From Nitrospinaceae bacterium (GTDB taxonomy: Bacteria; Nitrospinota; Nitrospinia; Nitrospinales; JACRGP01): a stretch of DNA of 39,138 nt. Below the pieces are notes generated by a model. That model searched no databases. It was not told where the DNA came from and worked only from the letters and a program-made list of their open reading frames with translations. A program made the position numbers and the translations under genes. Shown one piece after another: positions 18,570 through 27,620 of the stretch (the stretch's first letter is position 1; every line of letters starts with the position of its first letter). The stretch covers positions 1 to 39,138 of the forward strand of contig JAJDBD010000027.1 of NCBI GenBank assembly GCA_029261575.1, in the 5' to 3' direction.

Positions 18570-18604
18570 AAAACGTCGCTTATGTCCGTCGCTCCGCGAG
18601 CCTC

Positions 18605-18630
18605 TATCCTGTTAATCCTGTCTAATTTTT
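18605..18630. repeat. Dispersed repeat, second 'ATCCTGTTAATCCTGTC' copy
   Basis: TATCCTGTTAATCCTGTC with a following T run lies between hicB and the convergent synthase-like gene. It is the same family as 49-70 and 28459-28477. Confidence 0.6.
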
Positions 18631-18646
18631 TTTACCGCTCCGGCAA

Positions 18647-21600
18647 TTACGTCGACTCGGCGGATAGCTTTGCTTTGCACCGGTCCAGCAATTTTTGCGC
18701 GTCGCGGTAGCCGTCGTCCGCGCGCAAAATCTTTTCAAGATAGGGCTTGGCTTTCTCGTAGCGCAGGGTCTTCATATAAACCTCCGCCAGAATGTACTGG
18801 ATATGCAACTCGTCCGGATTCAATATCCCGTACCGTCGGCCGTAGTCGAATACCTCGCGCGCGTCCCCCAGTCCCCGGTAGCTGAACACGATGCTTTGCA
18901 GGGCGCGCAGGTCCAGCGGATTGTTCTCAAACGCCCGCAGGGAATACTCCAGCGACTTGCCGTAATCGTTTTTCACGTTGTAAATTTGCGCCGCCGCGTT
19001 GATCAAATTCTGACTGCCCGGATTTTTTTCCAACTCGTTCAATAAGCCGATCAAGCCAAACTCCTGCATGACGCCGCTCATGTGGCCGGGATTCAGCTTC
19101 ACCGCCGCCTGGAATGATTCCTTCGCCTCCTCCCGCCTGCCGAGTTCCATCAGATCGTAAGCGCGGTAAAGAAGTCCCAGGTCCTGCCTGGGATTTTTGG
19201 CCAGGGCGCGGTCGAGGTAATCCAGACTGCGCTCGTATTGACCCAGTTGAAAATAAGCGTGGCCGAGGTTGAGCAGGGCTTCCACGTTTTCGGAATCCTC
19301 CTCCAACTGGTCCAGCAACGCCTGTATCTGTCCTTCCCCTGCCTGGAGGTGGTAACGGAGCAAACTGTCGTCGTCCACCAGGCGCGCGGCCTCCAGCAAC
19401 TGCCGCCGGTTGCCGTACATCACGCCCCGTTGGTACAGGTCCATGGCTCGGTAATAATCGTCCAGCCGCTTGCGGTCTTCCGCCGACATGTTGGAAATGC
19501 GCGGTGCCAACTCGTCCATGGAAACGCGGCTGAACACCAGCTCTTCCATTTCCGAAGACCCGATCACGTTCGGCAGGTCCAGATAAAACTCGATGTAAGG
19601 CCGGTTGTCGGTGATGATCTTTCGTCCCGTCGCATGTTTGCGCAACTGCTCCTCGACAAACCAGACGTTGCCCAGCAGGGAATAGACGTTTTCGATCTGG
19701 ATATCTTTCATAAATTTCGCGACGACCGGGTCAGCCATTCGGCGCTTCAATTTGTCCATGTCGATCTCAATCGGTTCGTCCGACCCGATGATCAATATTT
19801 CGTTGGCCACCGAAAGCCAGGCCATGGCGTGCGGAAACGCCGAAAGGAACGTGCGAAAATGCATTTCCACTTCCTTCATGCTTTGGCTGTGGAGCGGAAC
19901 CCATTGCGCGAAAATCCCTCCCGGCTTCAAACGCTTTTGGGCGGCGGCGTAATAGTCGCGCGTGTACAGGTTGACGGTGAAGGCGGTGCGCGGCGGCGGC
20001 GGCTCGCCGGTGATCACGTCGTAGGTTCGGGAAGTGGTCAGCAGGTGGTTGCGCCCGTCCTGCAAAATGTAATTCACCTTCGGATTGTTCAAAACGTCGT
20101 GGTTTTCCGCCGCAAAAACCTTTCCCGCGCGCACCACGCCTGCGGACAAGTCGACCGCGTCCACCCGCTGAACGCCGGGGTGCATGGCCGCTGCGCCCGT
20201 GGTCTGCCCGGTCCCGAAACAGATCACGAGAACGTCCTTCGGATTGTCCGTTAAAAGGATGGGCACATGGGCGAACAGTTTCATATAGCGCGTCGCCGTT
20301 TTGTTGGAGGCCGACATGGAAATTCCGTTGGTGATCAGGCGTTTGGCCGTGGGGTCCAGCGGACCGTAGTTGTCCTGGAACACCGCGACCGTGTCCGTCA
20401 ATCCCTCCTCGAAATACAGGAGTTGTTTCGGATTGCGCTTTCCGGCGCTGTCGCGCATGAAAAAGGAATCCAGCAAATCCGCCGGCAAGGCGACAACGAC
20501 GGCGACGGCGAGAACTGCCAGCGCCGCGCCCAATCCCTTGCGAACGCCGGGGCGCAGGTATTCGCCAGACGCAAACAGGGAGGCGGCCAGCAGGAAATTA
20601 ATTCCCGCCACGACGGCGAAACCTCGCGCGCTTCCTAAATAGGGCAGGAGAACAAAGCCCGCAACCAGCGATCCAAAAATGCCGCCCAACGTGTTGGCGG
20701 CGTAAATCCGGCCTGTGCCTTGTCCCACTTGTTCGCGTCCCTTGGAAGCCAGCCCCACCAGCAAAGGAAAATTCATGCCCATTAAAATCGCCGGGAACAG
20801 CATCAGCGCCATAGAGTCCTTGAAATAAATTCCAAAGGACCGCAGGGGGTTTTGCAGGTTGTAACTGTTCCACGGCGGCGAGAGCAAAGACTCCATGCCG
20901 TACAGGGAAAAAATTACGTACAGGCCGATCAGGACCTGAATCACGATCAACGCAGTTCGCGGATCGGCGCTCCGTCGGGCCAGCGGCGCCGCCGCCAGAC
21001 CGCCGAGGGCAAGGCCCAATAAAAAAACCGCCAGCATCATGCTGAAGGAATACGCGGTGCTGGAAATGCTGAAGACCAGAAGGCGCGTCCACAGCGTTTC
21101 ATAAGCCAGGGCGGCGAAGCCGACGACGAAGCTCGTCGCCATCCAGATTTGCCACCCCGAGACCGAACTCCTTTGCGGAAAAGAAAGCCGGGGCCAGTAA
21201 AACCATTTGGACGACTCGCCCGTGGCCTCCTGATAAATCCGGATCGCCCCGGCTCCGGCGAATAGATTGATCAACGTCGCGTACAGCGCCGTCTGCAAAA
21301 CGCCGAAAATGGAGATCAGAAAAAATCCCGTCAGTAAACAGCCCGCCGCCGCGCCGAGAGTGTTGACGAAATAAAGCAGGCCGAGCTGGCTCCCCACCTT
21401 GGCGTCGTCGGTCACGTAATATTTGCCGATGATGGGAAGCGTGGCGCCCATCAGGCCGGCGGGGACGACCATGAGACAAAAGGCCAATGCCGCCTTGAGC
21501 GCGGCGTCCAGAATCGGCCAGTCCGGCAGGCCCAGATGTATCATGGAATAGACCGTCGAAAATTTCGACAGGATCAGGGAGACCCCCGCGCAGACGACGA

Positions 21601-21871
21601 AAATCAAAACCTCGATCGACCCGTAAATCAAAAGCGCGCGCTGGGAGCCTTGCTCCGCGTTGTCCGAAGCGTCGACGACCTTGTCGATGATATGGCCGAA
21701 CACATAACTCCCCAGCCCCAACCCGGCCATGAACGCCGCCAACACCACGGAAACCGAATACACCGTGTGTCCGAACGTCAGCGTGAGCATCCGGGTCCAG
21801 ACGATCTCGTACACCAGGGCGGCGGCGCCCGAGATAAAAAACAGGAAATAGGCTATGGGGGATCGAGTCAT
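18647..21871 (-). CDS. Polytopic membrane protein fused to a spermidine-synthase-like domain and TPRs
   Basis: This 1074-residue protein has three parts. Residues 1-470 hold about a dozen membrane segments in two similar halves (compare GAAALVYEIVWTRMLTLTFG with AALAYETLWTRLLVFSIS). Residues about 480-760 form a spermidine-synthase-like Rossmann domain with VLVICFGTGQTTGAAA and VDAVDLSAGVVRAGKVF. Residues about 830-1070 carry TPR repeats. In true spermidine synthases the catalytic block is YDVIxxDxxDP. Here it is YDVITGEPPPP (617-627), so the catalytic aspartate is missing and polyamine synthesis is doubtful. Such fused proteins are widespread and their function is mostly unknown. The gene is divergent from the PCP_red gene. 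Confidence 0.85.
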   Translation of the reverse strand: MTRSPIAYFLFFISGAAALVYEIVWTRMLTLTFGHTVYSVSVVLAAFMAGLGLGSYVFGHIIDKVVDASDNAEQGSQRALLIYGSIEVLIFVVCAGVSLILSKFSTVYSMIHLGLPDWPILDAALKAALAFCLMVVPAGLMGATLPIIGKYYVTDDAKVGSQLGLLYFVNTLGAAAGCLLTGFFLISIFGVLQTALYATLINLFAGAGAIRIYQEATGESSKWFYWPRLSFPQRSSVSGWQIWMATSFVVGFAALAYETLWTRLLVFSISSTAYSFSMMLAVFLLGLALGGLAAAPLARRSADPRTALIVIQVLIGLYVIFSLYGMESLLSPPWNSYNLQNPLRSFGIYFKDSMALMLFPAILMGMNFPLLVGLASKGREQVGQGTGRIYAANTLGGIFGSLVAGFVLLPYLGSARGFAVVAGINFLLAASLFASGEYLRPGVRKGLGAALAVLAVAVVVALPADLLDSFFMRDSAGKRNPKQLLYFEEGLTDTVAVFQDNYGPLDPTAKRLITNGISMSASNKTATRYMKLFAHVPILLTDNPKDVLVICFGTGQTTGAAAMHPGVQRVDAVDLSAGVVRAGKVFAAENHDVLNNPKVNYILQDGRNHLLTTSRTYDVITGEPPPPRTAFTVNLYTRDYYAAAQKRLKPGGIFAQWVPLHSQSMKEVEMHFRTFLSAFPHAMAWLSVANEILIIGSDEPIEIDMDKLKRRMADPVVAKFMKDIQIENVYSLLGNVWFVEEQLRKHATGRKIITDNRPYIEFYLDLPNVIGSSEMEELVFSRVSMDELAPRISNMSAEDRKRLDDYYRAMDLYQRGVMYGNRRQLLEAARLVDDDSLLRYHLQAGEGQIQALLDQLEEDSENVEALLNLGHAYFQLGQYERSLDYLDRALAKNPRQDLGLLYRAYDLMELGRREEAKESFQAAVKLNPGHMSGVMQEFGLIGLLNELEKNPGSQNLINAAAQIYNVKNDYGKSLEYSLRAFENNPLDLRALQSIVFSYRGLGDAREVFDYGRRYGILNPDELHIQYILAEVYMKTLRYEKAKPYLEKILRADDGYRDAQKLLDRCKAKLSAEST

Positions 21872-22010
21872 CGCGTTAAGTCTCAGTATGGGAAAAGGGT
21901 ATCTAAAATAATTGACATGGCCGTGCGGTTCAAGTAATTTTAAAAATTAGCTCATAATTACTTAATAAAAGCTCAAACTCTTTTGAATCGATAGATTCGA
22001 GGAAATTTTT

Positions 22011-22844
22011 ATGTCGGCAGGAACAGATATTAACGGAGAACTCATCGACCATCCCTACGCCGAGGAAAACAGCGTGGAATGGACGGCGGAAGCCTGGGAA
22101 CGCGTGAAGCACGCGCCGGAGTTTGTGCGCCCCGGCATCCGCAAGCTCATGGTGCAACGCGCGCTCAAACGCGGTTTCAAGTTCATCGCTTCGGATTTTT
22201 TAACCGATATCCGCAACGAGTCGATGATGCTGGTCTCCAAGCGCGTGCGTCAATTCGGATTCGAAGAGCTTTCCATGGGCGCCTTCGACGAAGCCAAGAA
22301 AAAAATGTCCCAGTCGCCGCGCAAGATTGAAGTGATCGAAGAGATCGAGGATTTTCTGGGCCAACGCACGGAGAAGAAAGAGGACATCGTCGACAAGTTT
22401 AAAAATTACATGGAAGTGGCCCCCACCATGGGCATGCCGTGGAACAAGGAAGCCCTGGCCAAGATGGAAAAGGTGCCGGCCTTTGTGCGCGGCATGGCGA
22501 AGCAGACCATCGAGGCCCGCGCCCGTGAACGCGGCGACAAGATGGTGACCGCCGACGGCATCGAGGAAGTGTTCACCAACATCATGCCCGCCTCGGCCAA
22601 GGCCGCCATGGGCATGGAAGTCACCGAGGAAGATCAACAACGCGACGTCGATTACGAAAAGCAAAAAGAGGAACGCCCGGAATTTGGCATGGACTGGGGA
22701 GAAGACGCCGTGCAAAAAGTCATGCGCATTCCGATTCCTTTCATCCGCAACATGGCAATCAAACGCATCGAGGAACAGGTCGTTAAGGAAGGCGAGGAAA
22801 AAGTGACGATGGAGTTGTTCGACAAATACCGGTTCACCTTTTAA
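22011..22844 (+). CDS. Protein with three PCP_red-like domains
   Basis: A soluble 277-residue protein made of three copies of a ~50-residue module. The copies lie at about 24-73 (WTAEAWERVKHAPEFVRPGI), 143-192 (WNKEALAKMEKVPAFVRGMA) and 228-275 (WGEDAVQKVMRIPIPFIRNM). The pattern W-x2-EA-x6-P-x-FVR, then a helix and a short Thr/Asp-Ala turn, matches the PCP_red domain. That domain is found at the C-terminus of light-independent protochlorophyllide reductase subunit B and as small stand-alone proteins in non-phototrophs. No catalytic or cofactor residues are evident, and no chlorophyll or nitrogenase-like genes are nearby. The function is unknown. AGGAAAT precedes the ATG. A 42-residue membrane protein gene follows after 35 bases. 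Confidence 0.8.
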   Translation: MSAGTDINGELIDHPYAEENSVEWTAEAWERVKHAPEFVRPGIRKLMVQRALKRGFKFIASDFLTDIRNESMMLVSKRVRQFGFEELSMGAFDEAKKKMSQSPRKIEVIEEIEDFLGQRTEKKEDIVDKFKNYMEVAPTMGMPWNKEALAKMEKVPAFVRGMAKQTIEARARERGDKMVTADGIEEVFTNIMPASAKAAMGMEVTEEDQQRDVDYEKQKEERPEFGMDWGEDAVQKVMRIPIPFIRNMAIKRIEEQVVKEGEEKVTMELFDKYRFTF

Positions 22845-22879
22845 CCTCTTTTAGACTTTTTTAGATCAGGAGAATTTTT

Positions 22880-23008
22880 ATGACGCCCCCCAACTGGATC
22901 GACCTGGCCATTGGACTCGGCCTGCTAGGCTCGCTGGCCTGGCAATTTCTTCCCAGGAAACAACCCGCCGCCGCGAAATCCAAAGACGCGCGCAAGAAAT
23001 CCCGCTAG
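22880..23008 (+). CDS. Small single-span membrane protein downstream of the PCP_red gene
   Basis: A 42-residue frame starting at ATG 22880 with CAGGAGA 7-8 bases upstream, an excellent ribosome-binding site. The product has one hydrophobic segment (WIDLAIGLGLLGSLAWQFL, about residues 6-24) followed by a basic tail rich in Lys, Arg and Ala. Positive-inside topology predicts the tail in the cytoplasm. Position, ribosome-binding site and strand suggest cotranscription with the PCP_red gene. I recognise no family. Confidence 0.65.
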   Translation: MTPPNWIDLAIGLGLLGSLAWQFLPRKQPAAAKSKDARKKSR

Positions 23009-23009
23009 C

Positions 23010-23073
23010 GGCGTTCATGCTTCGACAGGCTCAGCCTGACATATGAACGCCGACCCCGGCGCCTCGCCGGTCA
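23010..23073. repeat. Dispersed repeat framed by a perfect inverted repeat
   Basis: GGCGTTCAT (23010-23018) and ATGAACGCC (23043-23051) are perfect 9-base inverted arms. They frame one copy of CTTCGACAGGCTCAGCCTGA (23020-23039), whose core CAGGCTCAGCCTG is itself palindromic. CCCCGGCGCCTCGCCGG (23054-23070) follows. The block lies between two convergent genes and could fold into a long hairpin. Confidence 0.7.
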
Positions 23074-23093
23074 GCATACAAATTTAAAAATTC

Positions 23094-23843
23094 TTACAAC
23101 CCGGTGGGGTAGTCGATGAATTCGGTTTCGACGCCGAACTGTTCCGCCAGGCGCTTGCCCACCGCCTTCACGCCGCCGGTTTCCGTGGCGTAGTGTCCCG
23201 CAAGGATCAGGACGCATCCCCCTTCAATCGCCGCATGGTAAAATGGGTGCGCCGCCTCGCCGGTGACGTAGCAGTCCAGCCGCTCGGCCACCGCTTGATG
23301 CAATATCTCCCCGGCGCCTCCGGTGACCATTCCGACGGTTTCCACTTCGCCTTCGCCGATCACGCGGACCGGCGACCCGAGTTTTTCCTCCAGCGCCTTG
23401 CCGAATTCCCCGGCTGAAATTTTTAAAACCCGGCCCTTTAAGCCGATTTTGATTCCGTTGTATTCTCCGAAAGCTTCCAGATGCTCCAGGCCCGCCTGAT
23501 CCGCCAGCGCGCGGTTGTTGCCCAGCACGGGATGCATGTCCAGCGGAAGGTGGGCGGAGTACAGGCCCAGGTTGGCGCGCATCATGGCCGAAAGTTTTTC
23601 GTAAAGCAGGCCGCGAACGGGTTGGAGTCCGTCCCAGAACATGCCGTGATGCACAAACAGCATGTTGCATCCGCTTGCCGCCGCCCGGTCGATGGTGGCC
23701 TGGCACAGGTCCACCGCCAGCCCGACTTTTTGGATCTCGCCCCGGTTTTGCACCTGCAAACCGTTCACCGCCGTTTTGGCGTCCGGAATGAAATCGATAT
23801 CCAGAAGCTGATCGAGATAATTACTGAGTTGTAAAATGTCCAT
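23094..23843 (-). CDS. NIF3-like dinuclear metal centre protein
   Basis: 249 residues from the ATG at 23843. This start is preferred over upstream residues because MDILQLSNYLDQLL is the normal family N-terminus. Metal ligands typical of the NIF3/YbgI family are present: VHHGMFW (His 65, His 66), HLPLDMH (His 98, Asp 102) and GHYATE (His 217, Glu 221). These hexameric toroidal proteins bind two metal ions and may act as GTP cyclohydrolase I type 2-like or other hydrolases; the physiological role is unsettled. It is convergent with the small membrane gene and divergent from the Calx-beta gene. Confidence 0.92.
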   Translation of the reverse strand: MDILQLSNYLDQLLDIDFIPDAKTAVNGLQVQNRGEIQKVGLAVDLCQATIDRAAASGCNMLFVHHGMFWDGLQPVRGLLYEKLSAMMRANLGLYSAHLPLDMHPVLGNNRALADQAGLEHLEAFGEYNGIKIGLKGRVLKISAGEFGKALEEKLGSPVRVIGEGEVETVGMVTGGAGEILHQAVAERLDCYVTGEAAHPFYHAAIEGGCVLILAGHYATETGGVKAVGKRLAEQFGVETEFIDYPTGL

Positions 23844-23945
23844 GCCCGAAAGTATACCCCCGGACCGCGGACAAGACAAACTCCGGGGAGGCGTTTGGCC
23901 GCTTCACACTGCCATTGACAAGGTTCCACTTTTCCTTGAACCTGT

Positions 23946-26900
23946 TTGTATAACTCTTTTTTGCTGGTCTTCCGTAAATTCCCCAGTGAAACCACTTTTT
24001 GGTTTAAGTTGATCTTGCCCAAAGCCCTCAAATTCCCATCGCTTTTATTGATCGCCTGGGTCGTTTCCGCAACGACCCTGTTAATGGCCTCGTTCGCCCA
24101 TTCGGCGACGGCGCCTACGGTCAACTTCGACGTCGCAACAGCCAACGGCGCCGAGAGCGTCTCGCCCGCTTCGGTCGCGGTTTCCATTGTCCTGGGGGGC
24201 GACCCGACGCTGCCTCCCTACATCGTCGATTACACGGTGACGGGGACCGCGACGGGCGGGGGAACGGATTTTACCCTGGCGGACGGTACGCTGGCGTTCC
24301 TCACCGGCGAAACTTCCAAAACGTTGAACATCAATATCGTCGACGACGCCCTCATTGAAAGCGCGGAAACCATTATTGTGACGCTGTCGGTCAACAGCAA
24401 CATCATCATCGGGTCGACTTCGACGCACACTTACACCATCAACGACAACGATCCGCTGATCGCATTCGACGGCGGCGCGCCCTCCAGCGGCGCGGAAGGC
24501 GACGGCACGGTGAACATCCCGGTTACCCTGACGCCGACGAACAACACGGGAGCCGCCATCACCGTGGATTACGCCGTCAACCTCGGGTCCAGCACGGCGA
24601 CTGGCGGCGGGTCGGATTACACGCTTGCGAACGGAACGCTGACCTTCAACAACGGGGAGACCACAAAAAACATTGCCCTGGCGATTGTCGACGACTTGCC
24701 GGACGAAGGGGCGGAAACGGTGGTGATCGATTTATCGAATCCTTCGCGGGGAACGCTCGGCGCGCCGGTCTCGCACACCTTCACCATCAACGATAACGAT
24801 CCGCAAATTTCCTTCGACGCGGCCACGTCCAACGGCGACGAGGGAACCACTCCGGCGTCCATTCCCGTTTCCCTCAGCGCGGCGCTCAACGGGTCGAATG
24901 TTACCGTGGACTTTCAGGTCACCGGGGGAACGGCGACGGGGAGCGGAACGGATTTCACCCTGGCGAGCGGCACGCTGGCGTTCACCGACGGCGGGGCGTC
25001 CACTCTAAATATTAATATCGACGTCGTCGACGATACGAGGGACGAGGTCAACGAAACCATCAACCTGCAAATTTTAAATCCCGCCTTCGGCGCAACTTTA
25101 GGAAGCCAGACCACGCACACCTATACGATCAACGACAACGATCTGGGTCCGCTGGTGGAATTCGACCAGTCGTTTTCCAAAACGCCGGACAGCGTGGGAA
25201 CGTTTAGCGTTCCGGTTTCCCTGGCCGAGGCGTCGGATTTTCTGGGTTCGGTGCATTATTCCGTCTCGGGCGGAACGGCGACAGGCGGCGGCACGGACTA
25301 CACTCTGGCGGACGGGACCTTGACCTTCACCGCCGGCCAAACCACCAAAAATATCGACGTGACCATTACCAACGACGCCGACGCCGAAGATGAAACGGTG
25401 GTGTTGATCCTCAGCACGCCGAGTTACCCGACTGCGGGGTTGGGCAGGAAAATTTATCACACCCTCACCATCCAAGGGGACAGTCCCACTGTATCCACTC
25501 CGAAAAAATATCTTGTGTTCCAGGTCTTCACTTCGGCGCCCAATATCACCACGGGAATTCTGGGAGGACCCGTCACGACTCTTGCGCTTAAAACCCTGAT
25601 GGAAACCACTCTGGACAAGCTCATCGCCAAACTGGGCTACGGGGGGGACGTCGATACCACCGCGCCCACGCTCGGGTTCTCCATAGGACCCCTGGCGCAT
25701 GATCAAACCGACCAACTGATCAACGACACCATCGACGCGGCGTTCGATACCGCCATTTTAAAAGACATGGCGGTGGTGTTTCACCTTCACGATTTTCTGT
25801 TCTGGAAAGACGCAGACGATAACGGCGACGGCACGGGGAACAAATTCGTGGCCGACCTTGCCAACACCGAGAACAAGGATTTTGCAGGGACGGAAAGCGC
25901 TTCCCTGGATATCGACTATTTAAAGTCCGGGGGCGTCGCGCCGCCGCTGGCCCCGCAAATGTGCTACGAAAGCCCGGCCATTAAAACGGAATCCCTGCGC
26001 CTGGCCAAGGACGTTATTGGCGCAAAAATCAAAACCCGATTCGACGCGTTGGCGGCAAATAAAAAACACCTGTTCGGCGGCGTGATTGTGGGTTGGGAAT
26101 CCAACCTCACCGACGGATTTTGTTCCCTGGGCCTGCGCGGGTTCAGCGCGACCGTCCCGCCGGTGGATTTCGACATAGAGCGGGAGCGCATCGTTTACGA
26201 ATACATCCAGCTTTGGACCAAGGGCGTGTTTGACGCCGGAATCACCCGCGACAAAATTTACACCCACATCGGTCCCATCCCGAAAAAACAGTTCGACGAT
26301 TTAAAACTTCTGAACACCACCGCACAGATTCGCGCCATGACCAGTTCGACGGTGTTCCGCGCGTTCTGGGTAGCGTTCAATCAGTTTTCCAATCCGGGTT
26401 TTAGCACGTATCCCGCAGGCGACGTCTTCAACGACGTCAATACCGAGATTCAAAACTTTGGGGACGTCCCCTGGGCCTCGGCGGAGGGAACCAATGTAGA
26501 ACTGAGCACTATTGGTATGGCAGGTATCGACACGATCAATTGGGAAACTTATTTGGGCAAGTTGTTCAACAAAGGCGCCACGCTTGTGAACATTTTTGGG
26601 TTCGATCAGGGCGCCGGGGAATTCACCACGCAAACCGAGAGCGCCGAGGCCGTCGCCGCATATAATAAATTCCTCGCGGGGGGGACCCTGGTGGAGACGC
26701 CGATCACCGTCAAGACGGGACCCACCGGGACGCCCAATCCCGTCGATCCCGGAAGCGTCGTTACTTTGAGCCTGACGGTCAACAACCTCCTGAACGAGAC
26801 GCCGGTTTACGCCTGGTCCGCCAGTTGCCCCGGTTTGGGAAGTAGTGGAACCTTCAGCAACGCGGCGGCGCAAAATCCCACCTGGACCGCTCCGCCCAAT

Positions 26901-27506
26901 GCCACCCCGTCGTTGAGAGCCTGCACCTTGCAAGTGGACGTCTCGAACGGATCAGGGCCGCTTCAAACCGGAACGGATAGCGTGATCGTGAATACGGACA
27001 ACCCCAGCGTTGTGGTCGAAGTTCCCAAGGTAGCGTCTCCCTATTGGCAGGCCGAGAGCGGGATATATACCTTCGTCGCGGTGAGCCATCCTTCGCTTTC
27101 CGGCATGAACTCGCAAATCGGTTTGAGGATGACGGCCTTGAACAAGGATGGATCCCTGCAAGCGACGCTGGCGTTTACGATTTTGTCGGGGAGCACGCAG
27201 AAGGTGTTCATCACGACCACAAACTTTTTCTTCAACTCGGTCACCAACCCGGACGACCTGTTTTTGATCACGGATTCCACCGTGGAGCGGGCGGGACGGC
27301 TGGGGTTCATCGACGTCGCGAGCGACCCGTTGACCCGGCTGGGCGGCGCGGGAATTCCCGGCGGCGGGTTTCCGGATATTCGCAGTTTGAGTTTCTGGGG
27401 AGCGATTGTGATCGTAAATTCGTCGACCGGCTTTGCGATGGAATTTATCGGCGACATGCAGGACAGCCGCGCTTTCAGTTCCGAAAATTTCTCCGGCGTA
27501 AATTAA
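23946..27506 (+). CDS. Secreted Calx-beta repeat protein with an unassigned central domain
   Basis: This 1186-codon frame has no ATG near its start. TTG codons at 23946, 24009 or 24015 are possible, none with a good ribosome-binding site. A signal peptide is clear (SLLLIAWVVSATTLLMASFA, then a likely AHSA-type cleavage site). Four Calx-beta modules follow to about residue 517, each with a GTATGGGTDFTLADGTL-like core and two ending in YTINDND. These bind calcium in other proteins. Residues about 518-910 form a globular domain with VVFHLHDFLFWKDADDNGDG, GGVIVGWESNLTDG and WASAEGTN, somewhat like glycoside-hydrolase barrels, but I cannot assign a family. An Ig/PKD-like domain (about 915-1015) and a C-terminal domain rich in beta strands follow. 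It is probably extracellular or on the outer surface; no anchor or sorting motif is seen. Confidence 0.8.
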   Translation: MYNSFLLVFRKFPSETTFWFKLILPKALKFPSLLLIAWVVSATTLLMASFAHSATAPTVNFDVATANGAESVSPASVAVSIVLGGDPTLPPYIVDYTVTGTATGGGTDFTLADGTLAFLTGETSKTLNINIVDDALIESAETIIVTLSVNSNIIIGSTSTHTYTINDNDPLIAFDGGAPSSGAEGDGTVNIPVTLTPTNNTGAAITVDYAVNLGSSTATGGGSDYTLANGTLTFNNGETTKNIALAIVDDLPDEGAETVVIDLSNPSRGTLGAPVSHTFTINDNDPQISFDAATSNGDEGTTPASIPVSLSAALNGSNVTVDFQVTGGTATGSGTDFTLASGTLAFTDGGASTLNINIDVVDDTRDEVNETINLQILNPAFGATLGSQTTHTYTINDNDLGPLVEFDQSFSKTPDSVGTFSVPVSLAEASDFLGSVHYSVSGGTATGGGTDYTLADGTLTFTAGQTTKNIDVTITNDADAEDETVVLILSTPSYPTAGLGRKIYHTLTIQGDSPTVSTPKKYLVFQVFTSAPNITTGILGGPVTTLALKTLMETTLDKLIAKLGYGGDVDTTAPTLGFSIGPLAHDQTDQLINDTIDAAFDTAILKDMAVVFHLHDFLFWKDADDNGDGTGNKFVADLANTENKDFAGTESASLDIDYLKSGGVAPPLAPQMCYESPAIKTESLRLAKDVIGAKIKTRFDALAANKKHLFGGVIVGWESNLTDGFCSLGLRGFSATVPPVDFDIERERIVYEYIQLWTKGVFDAGITRDKIYTHIGPIPKKQFDDLKLLNTTAQIRAMTSSTVFRAFWVAFNQFSNPGFSTYPAGDVFNDVNTEIQNFGDVPWASAEGTNVELSTIGMAGIDTINWETYLGKLFNKGATLVNIFGFDQGAGEFTTQTESAEAVAAYNKFLAGGTLVETPITVKTGPTGTPNPVDPGSVVTLSLTVNNLLNETPVYAWSASCPGLGSSGTFSNAAAQNPTWTAPPNATPSLRACTLQVDVSNGSGPLQTGTDSVIVNTDNPSVVVEVPKVASPYWQAESGIYTFVAVSHPSLSGMNSQIGLRMTALNKDGSLQATLAFTILSGSTQKVFITTTNFFFNSVTNPDDLFLITDSTVERAGRLGFIDVASDPLTRLGGAGIPGGGFPDIRSLSFWGAIVIVNSSTGFAMEFIGDMQDSRAFSSENFSGVN

Positions 27507-27620
27507 CCGGCCACTCGCCGTGGGGGCAGATTAATGTAACGTTTAAGGGAAGCGCTTCAAGTTTTGGTGAGCCTGCAACTCAAACTTTTCCACCGGGCGT
27601 TGCCCGGCCACTCGCCGACG
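27507..27620. repeat. Repeats bridging the Calx-beta and WbqC-like genes
   Basis: CGGCCACTCGCCGTGGGGGC (about 27508-27527) matches 11882-11901. The palindrome CCACCGGGCGTTGCCCGG at 27590-27607, followed by CCACTCGCCGACG to 27620, belongs to the 4372 and 17999 family. The second element lies inside the minus-strand WbqC-like reading frame and encodes its last residues. Confidence 0.7.

Noticed and set aside
19238-20254. Plus-strand open frame opposite the spermidine-synthase-like gene
   Set aside because: No domain; it is an antisense shadow of a certain coding sequence.
18647-21871. A functional spermidine synthase
   Set aside because: The catalytic aspartate in the YDVIxxD block is absent, and the rest is membrane and TPR.
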